From the NCBI GenBank assembly GCA_002394125.1, contig DGSY01000044.1, positions 7,069 to 37,461 of the forward strand: a DNA stretch of 30,393 nt. The letters run 5' to 3'. Under the pieces are notes generated by a model. That model had not been told where the DNA came from. It did no database searches and saw only the letters and a list, made by a program, of their open reading frames with translations. Each line of letters opens with the position of its first letter. Position 1 is the stretch's first letter. Positions 14,858 through 22,232 of this stretch are shown here, piece by piece. The stretch comes from Ruminococcus sp. UBA4350 (GTDB lineage Bacteria > Bacillota > Clostridia > Oscillospirales > Ruminococcaceae). The position numbers and the translations under genes were made by a program.

Positions 14858-16408
14858 ATGAAGCGATTCGGGAATCAAACGCAGGAGCAGAGGTCTGCCG
14901 GCTCCGATGACAAAAAAATCCAGCGGGGATATATGTTTGCAGGACTGATGCTGCTCGCGGTCATCATCGTCATTCTGGTCTCCGCAATGATCCACCGCAG
15001 CAAGGACGGTCAGTCCGTTCTTGCTGCTGCGCCGGATTATGTAACGGATCATCTGACCGTATGGAGCGGAGAGCCCGCGCCCTCGCCGTATTCATTCCTC
15101 TATGCAAGGACGAGCCATCTCGTCAGCGAGGCGCGCTATGCAGAGATCCCCGATCTTTCGGTCGGCGATCACGAGGTCGCGATTCTTCTGCGGATGAACG
15201 ACGGCACGACACGAACCGAAAATGCGGTGCTGACGGTCACAGAGCCGGTCATGCGCATGGAGGCCGGAACGGTCGCCACAGCGGAGCAGATGCTCGGCAG
15301 CAGCTTTAAGGATGCGGTCATCACACCGCCCGTCTCGCAGTTCACGGAGCTCGGCTCCTATCCCGTCACGGTTTCGCTCGACGGCAGGGATTATCCCTTC
15401 ACGCTGATCGTGCAGGATACGACCGCACCGCTCGTGACGATCAGAAAGAATCTGCATTTCTATGTCAATCAGAAGCTCACGGCTGAGGATTTTGTTGAGT
15501 CCTGCGAGGATCTGTCAGAGGTCGAATATCATTTCTCTGCGGAGCCGACCACGATCTCCGAGGGTACGCATACGGTGCAGCTGATCGCGACGGATTCCGG
15601 CGGCAACAGCCAGACCTACGACCTGACCTACGAGGTCGGCGGCGACGGCGAAGCACCGATGATCCAGGGCGTAACGAAAATGCAGACCGTTGCAGGCGTC
15701 CGGATCGACTATCTGCGCGGCATCAAGGCGATCGACCTCGGTGACGGCACAGTCGAGGTCAAGGTGCAGGAGCCTGCCGGATTTGACATCAAGCAGCCCG
15801 GTACATATGAAATTGTCTATTCTGCAAACGATTCCGCCGGAAATATCGGCAAGGAGACAGCGGAGCTGGTGGTTCTGCCGGCAGTCGGCAGTCTGGATTC
15901 GCTGACCTCCGAGGATGTCATGCGCATGGGCGACTATATCGTCGGTGAGCTGAAAAAGGTGACGAGCTACGGCGAAAGACAGGGCTTTGCGCGCGCGATC
16001 TTCGATTATGTGCAGACGCATATGCAGTATGTCAACGGCACGAATAATGATGACTGGCAGCAGGCCGCAGTCTCGGCGCTCTCGCTCGGCTACGGCGATT
16101 CCGCGAACTATTACGGGCTTTCCCGTCTGCTGCTGACCTGCGCGGAATTTGACAATATGATGGTCGAGCGGCAGAGTGCGCAGGAGATCAATCAGGATGA
16201 CAATGCGCCGAAGCAGGTAGAGTGGTATGCGCCGCATTTCTGGAATCTGGTGCGCGTCAACGGTGCATGGTATCATTTTGATGCATCCCCGTATTACGGC
16301 GGCACTGACTTCTTCCTCTGGACGGATGCGCAGATCGACTATTTCTCGGCCATGCACGGCAACTGCTATGAGCGTGACAAGAGCCTGTATCCGCTGACGC
16401 CGAACTGA
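14858..16408 (+). CDS. Membrane-anchored transglutaminase-like protein, Cys replaced by Ser
   Basis: A 516-aa protein. A polar N-terminus is followed by one membrane helix (YMFAGLMLLAVIIVILVSAM), a long extracellular region with Ig/cadherin-like repeats (for example TDSGGNSQTYDLTYEV and YSANDSAGNIGKETAELVV), then a C-terminal transglutaminase-like core. The core keeps His460 in HFWNLVRVNGAWYHFDASP and Asp475, but the expected GxC nucleophile position reads GDSANYYG, with Ser415. The family normally acts as a cysteine protease or cross-linker; this copy may be inactive and used for binding. ATG 14858 is preferred to 14843 because AAAGGA lies 6 nt before it. It shares a transcript with the LRR gene. 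Confidence 0.85.
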   Translation: MKRFGNQTQEQRSAGSDDKKIQRGYMFAGLMLLAVIIVILVSAMIHRSKDGQSVLAAAPDYVTDHLTVWSGEPAPSPYSFLYARTSHLVSEARYAEIPDLSVGDHEVAILLRMNDGTTRTENAVLTVTEPVMRMEAGTVATAEQMLGSSFKDAVITPPVSQFTELGSYPVTVSLDGRDYPFTLIVQDTTAPLVTIRKNLHFYVNQKLTAEDFVESCEDLSEVEYHFSAEPTTISEGTHTVQLIATDSGGNSQTYDLTYEVGGDGEAPMIQGVTKMQTVAGVRIDYLRGIKAIDLGDGTVEVKVQEPAGFDIKQPGTYEIVYSANDSAGNIGKETAELVVLPAVGSLDSLTSEDVMRMGDYIVGELKKVTSYGERQGFARAIFDYVQTHMQYVNGTNNDDWQQAAVSALSLGYGDSANYYGLSRLLLTCAEFDNMMVERQSAQEINQDDNAPKQVEWYAPHFWNLVRVNGAWYHFDASPYYGGTDFFLWTDAQIDYFSAMHGNCYERDKSLYPLTPN

Positions 16409-16457
16409 GCGGATACAATATAAAGAAAAAGGATCATGGAAGGAAAGGGCGAAAGGT

Positions 16458-17291
16458 ATGGGATTATTCAAGAAAGCTTCTGCGGATAAGGTGCGCTATC
16501 GCTATAAGGATCGCGTTGAGCGCGCAGAATTCCGCGGCAAGGAGATCACCGAGGTAGAGATGCCGGATACAGTGCGGATCATCGGCGAAAGCGGATTCCG
16601 TGAATGCAGGCAGCTGACGCGCATTGCGCTTTCCAATGCGCTCTGCGAGATCGGTGCGTATGCATTCCGTGACTGCACGGCACTTGAAAATGTGCTGATG
16701 CCGGGCGAAATGTTCTATCCGGACAGCTCGCACGGCGTGATCGGACTGGGCAGCTTTGAGGGCTGCACGAAGCTCCGCGAGATCGTAATTCCGGAGGGCA
16801 TCCGGGTCATCGAGCCGAATGCGTTCCACAACTGCACATCGCTGGAGACCGTGCGATTCCCGAAGTCGCTGCGGGCAGTCCGCAACGGCGCATTTTCCGG
16901 CTGCGAAAAGCTGAAGGCGATCGTTGCGACGGCACTGCCGGAGATCATCGCATTTGATGCGTTCCGCGGTACGCCGTATGAGGAAACGATCCGGCAGCAG
17001 CGGACGCCGGTTCTCACCGTGATGCACACATCCTCGTTCAGCCTGCCGGTCATCTATCAGTTTCTGGCGGTTCAGCGGCTGATCGGTGTGGAGCAGACGG
17101 ACGGCGATATGACCGTGCAGCTGGATGCCGTAGACGGGAACCGCGTTGCATTCCGCATTACGCAGTACAAGCACGCCGGCGGCAGCCACATGGTTCCGGC
17201 GAATGAGCCGACGCGTCTGTTCTATGAGGAATACGACTGCACCGGCCGCACCGGAATGCAGAAAGAGGAAATCATCGCGTCCTACCGATAA
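16458..17291 (+). CDS. BspA-like leucine-rich repeat protein, cytosolic
   Basis: A 277-aa protein with several LRR_5-type repeats at about residues 25-165. The recurring unit is like IGAYAFRDCTALENVLMP, IEPNAFHNCTSLETVRFP and VRNGAFSGCEKLKAI. The C-terminal 110 residues have no repeats and no family I recognise. There is no signal peptide, although many repeat proteins of this type are secreted. It lies 49 nt after the transglutaminase-like gene and ahead of a clear terminator. LRRs usually bind proteins; the partner is unknown. Confidence 0.88.
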   Translation: MGLFKKASADKVRYRYKDRVERAEFRGKEITEVEMPDTVRIIGESGFRECRQLTRIALSNALCEIGAYAFRDCTALENVLMPGEMFYPDSSHGVIGLGSFEGCTKLREIVIPEGIRVIEPNAFHNCTSLETVRFPKSLRAVRNGAFSGCEKLKAIVATALPEIIAFDAFRGTPYEETIRQQRTPVLTVMHTSSFSLPVIYQFLAVQRLIGVEQTDGDMTVQLDAVDGNRVAFRITQYKHAGGSHMVPANEPTRLFYEEYDCTGRTGMQKEEIIASYR

Positions 17292-17298
17292 CACAGTG

Positions 17299-17327
17299 CC
17301 CCTCTCAGCGGAGAGGGGTTCTATTTT
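17299..17327 (+). terminator. Intrinsic terminator after the LRR gene
   Basis: CCCCTCTC (17299-17306) pairs perfectly with GAGAGGGG (17311-17318) around the loop AGCG, followed by TTCTATTTT. It closes the transcript that starts at the promoter at 14772. Confidence 0.9.
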
Positions 17328-17374
17328 GCATCATTTCATCATATGCTGAAACATATCCCGAAGGAGGAATGTGG

Positions 17375-18514
17375 ATGAAACGATGCAGGATCGGCGCGGT
17401 CTGTATGGCCGGAATATGGCTTCTGACGGCGGCGCCGGCAGTCTCGGCGGAATCAGCGCCGGAGACCGGTGCGAAAGCGTATGTGCTGATGGACGGGCAG
17501 ACCGGACAGGTCGTGTGCGAAAGCAATGCCGATGAAAAGCGGCCGATGGCCAGTACGACGAAGATCATGACGACATTGCTCACACTCGAAAGCGGCGGGC
17601 TGGATGAGCCGTTCACTGTGGACAGCGAGGCGATCATGGTCGAGGGCAGCTCGATGGGCTTGCAGCCGGGCGATACGGTCACGAAGCGCGTGCTTTGTGC
17701 GGGGATGCTGCTGCCGTCCGGCAATGACGGCGCGAACGCGGCTGCGGTCAGGGTCGGCGGAGATATCCCGCATTTTCTGGAGATGATGAATGCGCGTGCG
17801 GCTGCGATCGGCATGACGCGCACCTGCTTTGCGTCGCCCTCCGGACTCGACGCAGAGGGACACGGCGCCTCGGCGTATGACATGGCGCTGCTGGCGCGGG
17901 AGGCATTGAAAAACGACGATTTTGCTGCGATCTGCTCGCAGAAGTCGATGACGGTCTCCTACGGGAATCCGCCCTATGCGCGGACGCTGACGAATACGAA
18001 CAAGCTGCTCGGCATGGACGATTCGGTGATCGGCGTCAAGACGGGCTTCACCGATGCGGCGGGGCGATGCCTTGTCAGTGCGGCAGAGCGCGGCGGCAGA
18101 CGGCTGATCTGCGTCACGCTGTTCGACCGCAATGACTGGGCGGATCACGAAGCGCTGTATGACTACGGATTCGCGGCGGCGCAGGATTATACGGTTCCGC
18201 TGCCGGACAGCCTGACAGCAGATGTCGAGGGCGGCAGCGTGCAGACGGTTCGCTGCTATCTGCCGGAGCCGCTGCATCTGACAGCGTGGAACGGCATACC
18301 GCCGGAGGTACGGACGACGGTCGAGATGCCGCCGTTTCTGATCGCGCCGGTCGAAAAAGGGGAGCAGATCGGAACGGTGATCTATCACTGCGGCAGATCG
18401 GAGACGGCGCGGCTGCCGCTTCTGGCGGCGGAATCGGCTGCGGCACTGCCCGCGGAACCGGAAAAATCGCCGCTGCAAGGCATTCTTGACTGGCTCAGAA
18501 GCCTGTTTTCGTGA
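17375..18514 (+). CDS. Serine-type D-Ala-D-Ala carboxypeptidase (PBP5/DacF type)
   Basis: Trims the terminal D-Ala of peptidoglycan stem peptides outside the cell. The 379-aa protein has a Sec signal peptide ending near AVSA (about residue 25). The three active-site motifs are present: SxxK as STTK (S60-K63), SGN (S115-N117) and KTG (K222-G224). A PBP5-type C-terminal beta domain follows. The end, LQGILDWLRSLFS, is an amphipathic helix that would bind it to the membrane face. ATG 17375 is chosen because AGGAGG lies 7 nt upstream, whereas ATG 17369 is only 1 nt from it. No clear promoter was seen between it and the terminator. Confidence 0.94.
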   Translation: MKRCRIGAVCMAGIWLLTAAPAVSAESAPETGAKAYVLMDGQTGQVVCESNADEKRPMASTTKIMTTLLTLESGGLDEPFTVDSEAIMVEGSSMGLQPGDTVTKRVLCAGMLLPSGNDGANAAAVRVGGDIPHFLEMMNARAAAIGMTRTCFASPSGLDAEGHGASAYDMALLAREALKNDDFAAICSQKSMTVSYGNPPYARTLTNTNKLLGMDDSVIGVKTGFTDAAGRCLVSAAERGGRRLICVTLFDRNDWADHEALYDYGFAAAQDYTVPLPDSLTADVEGGSVQTVRCYLPEPLHLTAWNGIPPEVRTTVEMPPFLIAPVEKGEQIGTVIYHCGRSETARLPLLAAESAAALPAEPEKSPLQGILDWLRSLFS

Positions 18515-18606
18515 TTACTATTTGTATAATCTCCGTCGATTTTTACAATCAAACAAAGAAAAAAACGTTGATTCCTCTTACTTTTGACAAAAATCACAAA
18601 AATAGC

Positions 18607-18635
18607 TTGACGAATCACTGAAAATCGGGTATAAT
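18607..18635 (+). promoter_or_regulatory. SigA promoter of mntP
   Basis: TTGACG (18607-18612), a 17-bp spacer and TATAAT (18630-18635). The -35 and first part of the spacer read TTGACGAATCACTGA, nearly the same as at the minD promoter (21231). A related TTGACAAAAATCAC lies just upstream at 18584-18597. Confidence 0.9.
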
Positions 18636-18641
18636 AAGCGC

Positions 18642-18822
18642 AAGGTGAGCGTTGGGTTTCGGCATCCGAGTCCTTTCCTCCGCGACTGATTCAGGCGCTT
18701 ACCGCATTGACATGATCATGATGATCAATGCCCTCTCGAAAAATTACCCGTAACCAAAGCAGTCCTCTCGTTCGGCGTGAGGGCTGTTTTGGCGTTATAA
18801 GCACTTTAACGAGGTGAAGCGA
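18642..18822 (+). promoter_or_regulatory. Long structured 5' leader of mntP (candidate riboswitch)
   Basis: About 180 nt between the predicted start site and mntP with three pairings. GGTGAGCG (18644-18651) pairs with CGCTTACC (18696-18703). GCATTGA (18704-18710) pairs with TCAATGC (18725-18731). A 14-bp stem joins 18754-18767 to 18779-18792, ending in TTTTGG just before the ribosome site. The gene served suggests a Mn2+ riboswitch of the yybP-ykoY class, but I could not find its conserved GGGGAGUAGC element, so the class is open. The rest of the 308-bp gap after the carboxypeptidase (18515-18600) is AT-rich and holds no gene. Confidence 0.55.
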
Positions 18823-19410
18823 ATGGATATCATGTTCTTTGTGAACAGCGTTCTGCTGGGCGCGGGGCTCGCGATGGATGCCTTCACGGTCTCGCTGGCG
18901 AACGGTCTGCACGAGCCGCGGATGCGCCGCAGAAAGGCGGTCGGGATCGCGGGTGTCTTTGCGGGATTTCAGTTTCTGATGCCGGTGATCGGCTGGTTTT
19001 GTGTGCATACGGTACTGCATTATTTTGAGGCGTTTGAGAAGCTGATCCCGTGGATCGCGCTCGGATTGCTTGGCTTTATCGGCGGCAAGATGCTGCTGGA
19101 GGGGATCCGCTCGGTGCGATGTCCGGAGCAGCAGACGGATGAACCGGCGCTAGGAAAGACGGCGCTGCTGGTGCAGGGCATCGCGACCTCAATCGACGCG
19201 CTTTCTGTCGGCTTTACGATCGCGGATTATACGCTGCCGACGGCGCTGCTTGCGGCGGGCATCATCGGCGCGGTGACCTATGTGATCTGCCGTGCGGGTA
19301 TTGCGCTCGGCAGGCGGGCGGGACTGCATCTTGCGGGAAAGGCATCTGTCGTCGGCGGACTGCTGCTCATCGGCATCGGCATCGAGATTTTCGTGACGCA
19401 TATGTGGTGA
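18823..19410 (+). CDS. mntP: Manganese efflux pump MntP
   Basis: A 195-aa integral membrane exporter that removes excess Mn2+. It has six hydrophobic segments and the two conserved acidic motifs of the family: GLAMDAFTVSLANGL near the N-terminus and GIATSIDALSVGFTIADY in the second half. The glycine-rich end GGLLLIGIGIEIF also fits. ATG 18823 is chosen because GAGGTG lies 6 nt upstream; GTG 18814 would lie inside that ribosome site. It is transcribed alone behind a long structured leader, which suggests metal-responsive control. Confidence 0.95.
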   Translation: MDIMFFVNSVLLGAGLAMDAFTVSLANGLHEPRMRRRKAVGIAGVFAGFQFLMPVIGWFCVHTVLHYFEAFEKLIPWIALGLLGFIGGKMLLEGIRSVRCPEQQTDEPALGKTALLVQGIATSIDALSVGFTIADYTLPTALLAAGIIGAVTYVICRAGIALGRRAGLHLAGKASVVGGLLLIGIGIEIFVTHMW

Positions 19411-19457
19411 GTGCCGGGTAATATACAGCAAATCAGAATACAGAGGGATGAATCATC

Positions 19458-19673
19458 GTGCTGCCGTTGAATACGATCGGATACATTGCAGACGGAGATA
19501 TGAGATCATTTTATCTGAAAATCGTTTACGATTTGGAAGATACAGGCGGATACTACATTTTTTTCTCCAGAGACTTTTCTGACTTACGGGCAGAGGGATA
19601 TGACGAATGGTATAGGAATTCAGAAGAATTGACCGCAAGACTGCATGACTTCAATGTGGAATGGATCAGCTGA
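19458..19673 (+). CDS. Small acidic hypothetical protein
   Basis: A 71-aa ORF with a GTG start and GAGGG about 10 nt upstream. The product, which begins MLPLNTIGYIADGDMRSFYL, is acidic and rich in aromatic residues. No family is recognised; the size and composition recall small immunity-type proteins, but that is only an impression. Its base composition is more AT-rich than its neighbours, and it is followed by a stem (ATCCGGC/GCCGGAT, 19680-19704) without a T tract. It could be a remnant of something larger. Moderate doubt remains whether it is expressed. Confidence 0.5.
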   Translation: MLPLNTIGYIADGDMRSFYLKIVYDLEDTGGYYIFFSRDFSDLRAEGYDEWYRNSEELTARLHDFNVEWIS

Positions 19674-19970
19674 ATTCTGATCCGGCGGACATACTCTGCC
19701 GGATTCAAAAGTCCTCCGGAAACGAATAAATGCAAAATCGGATACAGCCGGCACACTGAACAGGCACGATCGGTGCCGGCGGGGAGCCCCCGCTGGCAAT
19801 TCCTAAAGTTCTCCGGAAGCGAAAGGGAGCAGAAGAAGATTTCCCCAGACCGTAAAATAGGCGCGATCAGCGCCGTAACAGCGACGAAACGGGTACGCTC
19901 CGCGAAACTATGCCGGAGGGAAACGGCTGTCGGCCCTGCCGACCGGCCCTGCCGACCGGCCCTGCCGCGG
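19674..19970 (+). other. Noncoding stretch with inverted and direct repeats
   Basis: No convincing gene. It holds a stem at 19680-19704, an 8-bp inverted repeat GCCGGCAC/GTGCCGGC (19747-19754 with 19773-19780), and an imperfect direct repeat of about 19 bp around CTCCGGAARCGAA at 19707-19726 and 19804-19823. It ends in a 13-bp tandem repeat. An open frame at 19773-19973 has a composition unlike the real genes and no ribosome site. Confidence 0.6.
19931..19968. repeat. 13-bp tandem repeat, almost three copies
   Basis: The unit CGGCCCTGCCGAC occurs at 19931-19943 and 19944-19956, and 11 of its 13 bases again at 19957-19967. It ends just before the -35 box of rnpB. Replication slippage is the simplest origin. 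Confidence 0.9.
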
Positions 19971-19975
19971 TAAAC

Positions 19976-20004
19976 TTGACAAACAGGGCGTTTTATGGTA
20001 AAAT
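19976..20004 (+). promoter_or_regulatory. SigA promoter of rnpB
   Basis: TTGACA (19976-19981), a 17-bp spacer and TAAAAT (19999-20004), with the start expected near 20011. Confidence 0.92.
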
Positions 20005-20010
20005 ACTATG

Positions 20011-20381
20011 GTGAGCGAACTGCGCAGTCGCGGCGGCGCTTCAGGCCGGCGAGGAAAGTCCGGGCATCACAGAGCTGGGTAACTGCTAACGGCAGCCGGG
20101 GGCGACCCTAGGGCTAGTGCAACAGAAATGAGACTTCCGTCAGTCTCTGACCGGCGGTAAAGGTGGAAAGGTGCGGTAAGAGCGCACCGGAGCGTATGAG
20201 AATACGCTGCCGTGTAAACCCTGCCCGATGCAACGCTGATTGGTGTATCAGGTCATAACGTCTGCTCGGCGGATCTGATGCAAAGGCGGCTCGATTGTTC
20301 CGGCGACGGAACGGCTAGATAAATGACTGCGGTCGGTTTCTCCGGAAACCGTCACAGAACCCGGCTTACAGGTTCGGTCAC
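20011..20381 (+). ncRNA. rnpB: RNase P RNA, bacterial class A-like
   Basis: Catalytic RNA that matures tRNA 5' ends. The conserved P4 strands are visible: GAGGAAAGTCCGGGC at 20051-20065 and ACAGAACCCGGCTTA at 20354-20368. Other conserved parts are CAACAGAAATGAGACTTCC, the GGTAAAGGTGGAAAGG region, GTAAACCCTGCCCG and CTAGATAAATGACTG. The ends pair through a GCGAAC/GGTTCGG-type P1. The length of about 370 nt is normal. It sits between a consensus promoter and a perfect terminator; exact ends are estimates. Confidence 0.96.
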
Positions 20382-20390
20382 GCCGGAATG

Positions 20391-20418
20391 CCGATGCGCC
20401 CGAAACGCATCGGTTTTT
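20391..20418 (+). terminator. Intrinsic terminator of rnpB
   Basis: CCGATGCG (20391-20398) pairs perfectly with CGCATCGG (20406-20413) around a 7-nt loop CCCGAAA, followed by TTTTT. The next gene starts 28 nt later. Confidence 0.95.
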
Positions 20419-20446
20419 CTGCATGAAAACAGAAAGGCACAGTATC

Positions 20447-21100
20447 ATGTCAAATAAATTTATTTTAGCAGGACTGCTGATCCTGCTCGGCGCGGCGCTG
20501 ATCGCCGGCATTGTCGCAATGCAGAGCAAAAAGCAGAATCCCGAGGAATCCTCCGAAAGCTCGGCGGCGGCTGTCTCCGAGATCCTTGTCGTTCCGGATT
20601 CGATCCCGGAGCGCTTTTCCTTTGAGCCGCCGGCTGATTTTACCGAAACGGCCTCCAAAGCGTACACAAAATACTATGTGCTGAATGATGCCTCGATCAT
20701 CGTGACAGGCGAGCAGCTGGTGATCTACGGCGAATCGCTTGCGGATTATGCAGGCGCAGTCAAAGCGCAGTATGAGCAGACTGCGGACAACTTTACGCTC
20801 TACGGCGAGGAGGATGTCCGCATCGGCAGCATGGACTGCAAGGTCTATGAGTTTACATATGACATTGTCGGCGAGGATGTGAAGCAGACAATGGAATGCT
20901 GTACGGCAATTTTCGTGCAGGGCGGCGAAGCATTTATCATGACCTGCAAGAGCCGTATGGAGAACTACATGAATTACCGCTCGGCATTCCGCCATGCGAT
21001 CGAAACCGTCAAGATCGCCGAACCGAATGCTGTGCAGACAACTCCCGCAGAGACTGTTACCATTCCCGCAGAAACCGAAACGGCAGCGCCTGTGCAGTGA
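20447..21100 (+). CDS. Membrane-anchored extracytoplasmic protein of unknown function
   Basis: A 217-aa protein with one N-terminal membrane helix (KFILAGLLILLGAALIAGIV), a Ser/Glu-rich linker, then a globular domain starting FSFEPPADFTETASKAYTKY. The tail is rich in Thr, Pro, Glu and Ala (TTPAETVTIPAETE). The globular part slightly resembles small DcrB/PsbP-like folds, but I cannot assign a family. ATG 20447 is preferred over 20423, which falls in the tail of the rnpB terminator with no ribosome site; AAAGG precedes 20447. No promoter of its own is visible, so it may depend on read-through from rnpB. Confidence 0.78.
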   Translation: MSNKFILAGLLILLGAALIAGIVAMQSKKQNPEESSESSAAAVSEILVVPDSIPERFSFEPPADFTETASKAYTKYYVLNDASIIVTGEQLVIYGESLADYAGAVKAQYEQTADNFTLYGEEDVRIGSMDCKVYEFTYDIVGEDVKQTMECCTAIFVQGGEAFIMTCKSRMENYMNYRSAFRHAIETVKIAEPNAVQTTPAETVTIPAETETAAPVQ

Positions 21101-21230
21101 ACATACAGAAAAATATGGACATTGCGGAAATACGGACGGATGCTTTGTGTATTTTATTGTGAATATGCACAAATCAAATAAGCAAAAAACTACAAACCTG
21201 ACAATTTTTCAGTTTTTGCTAAAAAGGGAT

Positions 21231-21259
21231 TTGACAAATCACCGATTTGTGGTTATAAT
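21231..21259 (+). promoter_or_regulatory. SigA promoter of the minD-like gene
   Basis: TTGACA (21231-21236), a 17-bp spacer and TATAAT (21254-21259), full consensus. The stretch TTGACAAATCACCGA matches the mntP promoter at 13 of 15 positions. An AT-rich inverted repeat AGCAAAAACT/AGTTTTTGCT (21181-21191 with 21211-21220) lies just upstream. Confidence 0.95.
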
Positions 21260-21265
21260 ATAAGA

Positions 21266-21385
21266 GGTAGTCGTGTGCCCTGAAACAGGCGCACGCCTGA
21301 ATTCATATTGATCTGCGCATGATCCGGCTGCGTGCAGCTGCTGCGCAGAGACTGCTGTGCTTCCGGCAGTCTTTGAAAGGAGTCA
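21266..21385 (+). promoter_or_regulatory. Structured 5' leader of the minD-like gene
   Basis: About 120 nt with three stems. CGTGTGCC (21272-21279) pairs with GGCGCACG (21288-21295). TCTGCGCA (21312-21319) pairs perfectly with TGCGCAGA (21342-21349). GACTGC (21350-21355) pairs with GCAGTC (21366-21371), followed by TTT and then the GAAAGGAG ribosome site. The last hairpin could hinder either transcription or ribosome access. No known riboswitch class was recognised. A leader this structured is unusual for a ParA/MinD gene. Confidence 0.5.
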
Positions 21386-21391
21386 TTCTCT

Positions 21392-22132
21392 ATGTCTAAA
21401 ATGATAGCCGTTACATCCGGAAAGGGCGGAACAGGAAAATCCTCGATTTGTGCAGGCCTCGGCTATACGCTTGCAAAGCAGGGCAGCCGCACCCTTATCA
21501 TTGAGCTTGATTTCGGCCTTCGCTGTATCGACATCATCTTCGGTATGACAGGGCAGATCAAATATGACCTCAGTGATGTGCTGGACGGCAAGATCTCTGC
21601 GCTGGATGCTGTTTCCCGTGTGCCGATGGCGAGTAACCTGTTCGTTCTTCCGGCACCGAAGAACCCGTTTCTTCAGGTAACGGTCGAGCAGATCATCGGA
21701 ATCTGCCAGTCTGTGCGTAAGTACTATGATTATATCATTATTGATACCGGCGCCGGCATCAATAACCATGTTTTCGATATCGTTGAGCAGGCAAACCTGA
21801 TCCTCGTCGTCACGACGCCGGATCCGATCTGTGTGCGTGATGCGCAGATGATGTCGGATGAGTTTTATGCGCGCGGCAACCGCCGTCAGAGACTCATCAT
21901 CAATAAGGTGAGCAAGAAGGCGATCGGTGCAGAGCTCGTGCGTGACCTTGATGAGATCATTGATACGATCGGCGTGCAGCTGATCGGCGTGATTCCGGAG
22001 GATTACCAGCTTGTCATTGCGACCGGCAAGGGCGAACCGATCCCGTCCACAGCGCCGAGCCTTGCCGCATTTGACGCGATCTCCAAGCGTCTGCGCGGTG
22101 AAAGTGCGCCGCTGACCGTGAAGATCGGCTGA
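21392..22132 (+). CDS. MinD/ParA-type deviant Walker ATPase
   Basis: A 246-aa P-loop ATPase of the MinD branch. It has the deviant Walker A motif SGKGGTGKSS (signature K11, K16), a switch region in IELDFGLRCIDIIFG, and Walker B IIIDTGAG. These proteins dimerise on ATP and position the division machinery or other cargo. The usual C-terminal amphipathic membrane-targeting helix of MinD is not evident: the protein ends RLRGESAPLTVKIG. No minC or minE is present in the window. The MgsA-like gene follows after 100 nt, an order that recalls the min-mgsA clusters of Clostridia. It could be a true MinD or a MinD-like positioning ATPase. Confidence 0.85.
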   Translation: MSKMIAVTSGKGGTGKSSICAGLGYTLAKQGSRTLIIELDFGLRCIDIIFGMTGQIKYDLSDVLDGKISALDAVSRVPMASNLFVLPAPKNPFLQVTVEQIIGICQSVRKYYDYIIIDTGAGINNHVFDIVEQANLILVVTTPDPICVRDAQMMSDEFYARGNRRQRLIINKVSKKAIGAELVRDLDEIIDTIGVQLIGVIPEDYQLVIATGKGEPIPSTAPSLAAFDAISKRLRGESAPLTVKIG

Positions 22133-22232
22133 TCCGGCTGCATACAGGAAACATATCCCCGTTCGGGCTGGGGCAATTTGCAGACCGATTTCATGACCCA
22201 AAATCAGTTTCTTCAGAAAGGATGAATTCAGA

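Noticed and set aside
18642..18822. Assignment of the mntP leader as a canonical yybP-ykoY riboswitch
   Set aside because: The conserved GGGGAGUAGC element could not be found, so only the neutral term structured leader is supported.
19773..19973. 66-codon frame in the repeat-bearing gap
   Set aside because: No ribosome site, and the C-terminal part is just the 13-bp repeat read as protein.
20248..20667. 139-codon minus-strand frame across rnpB
   Set aside because: It runs through the conserved 3' part of RNase P RNA and its terminator.
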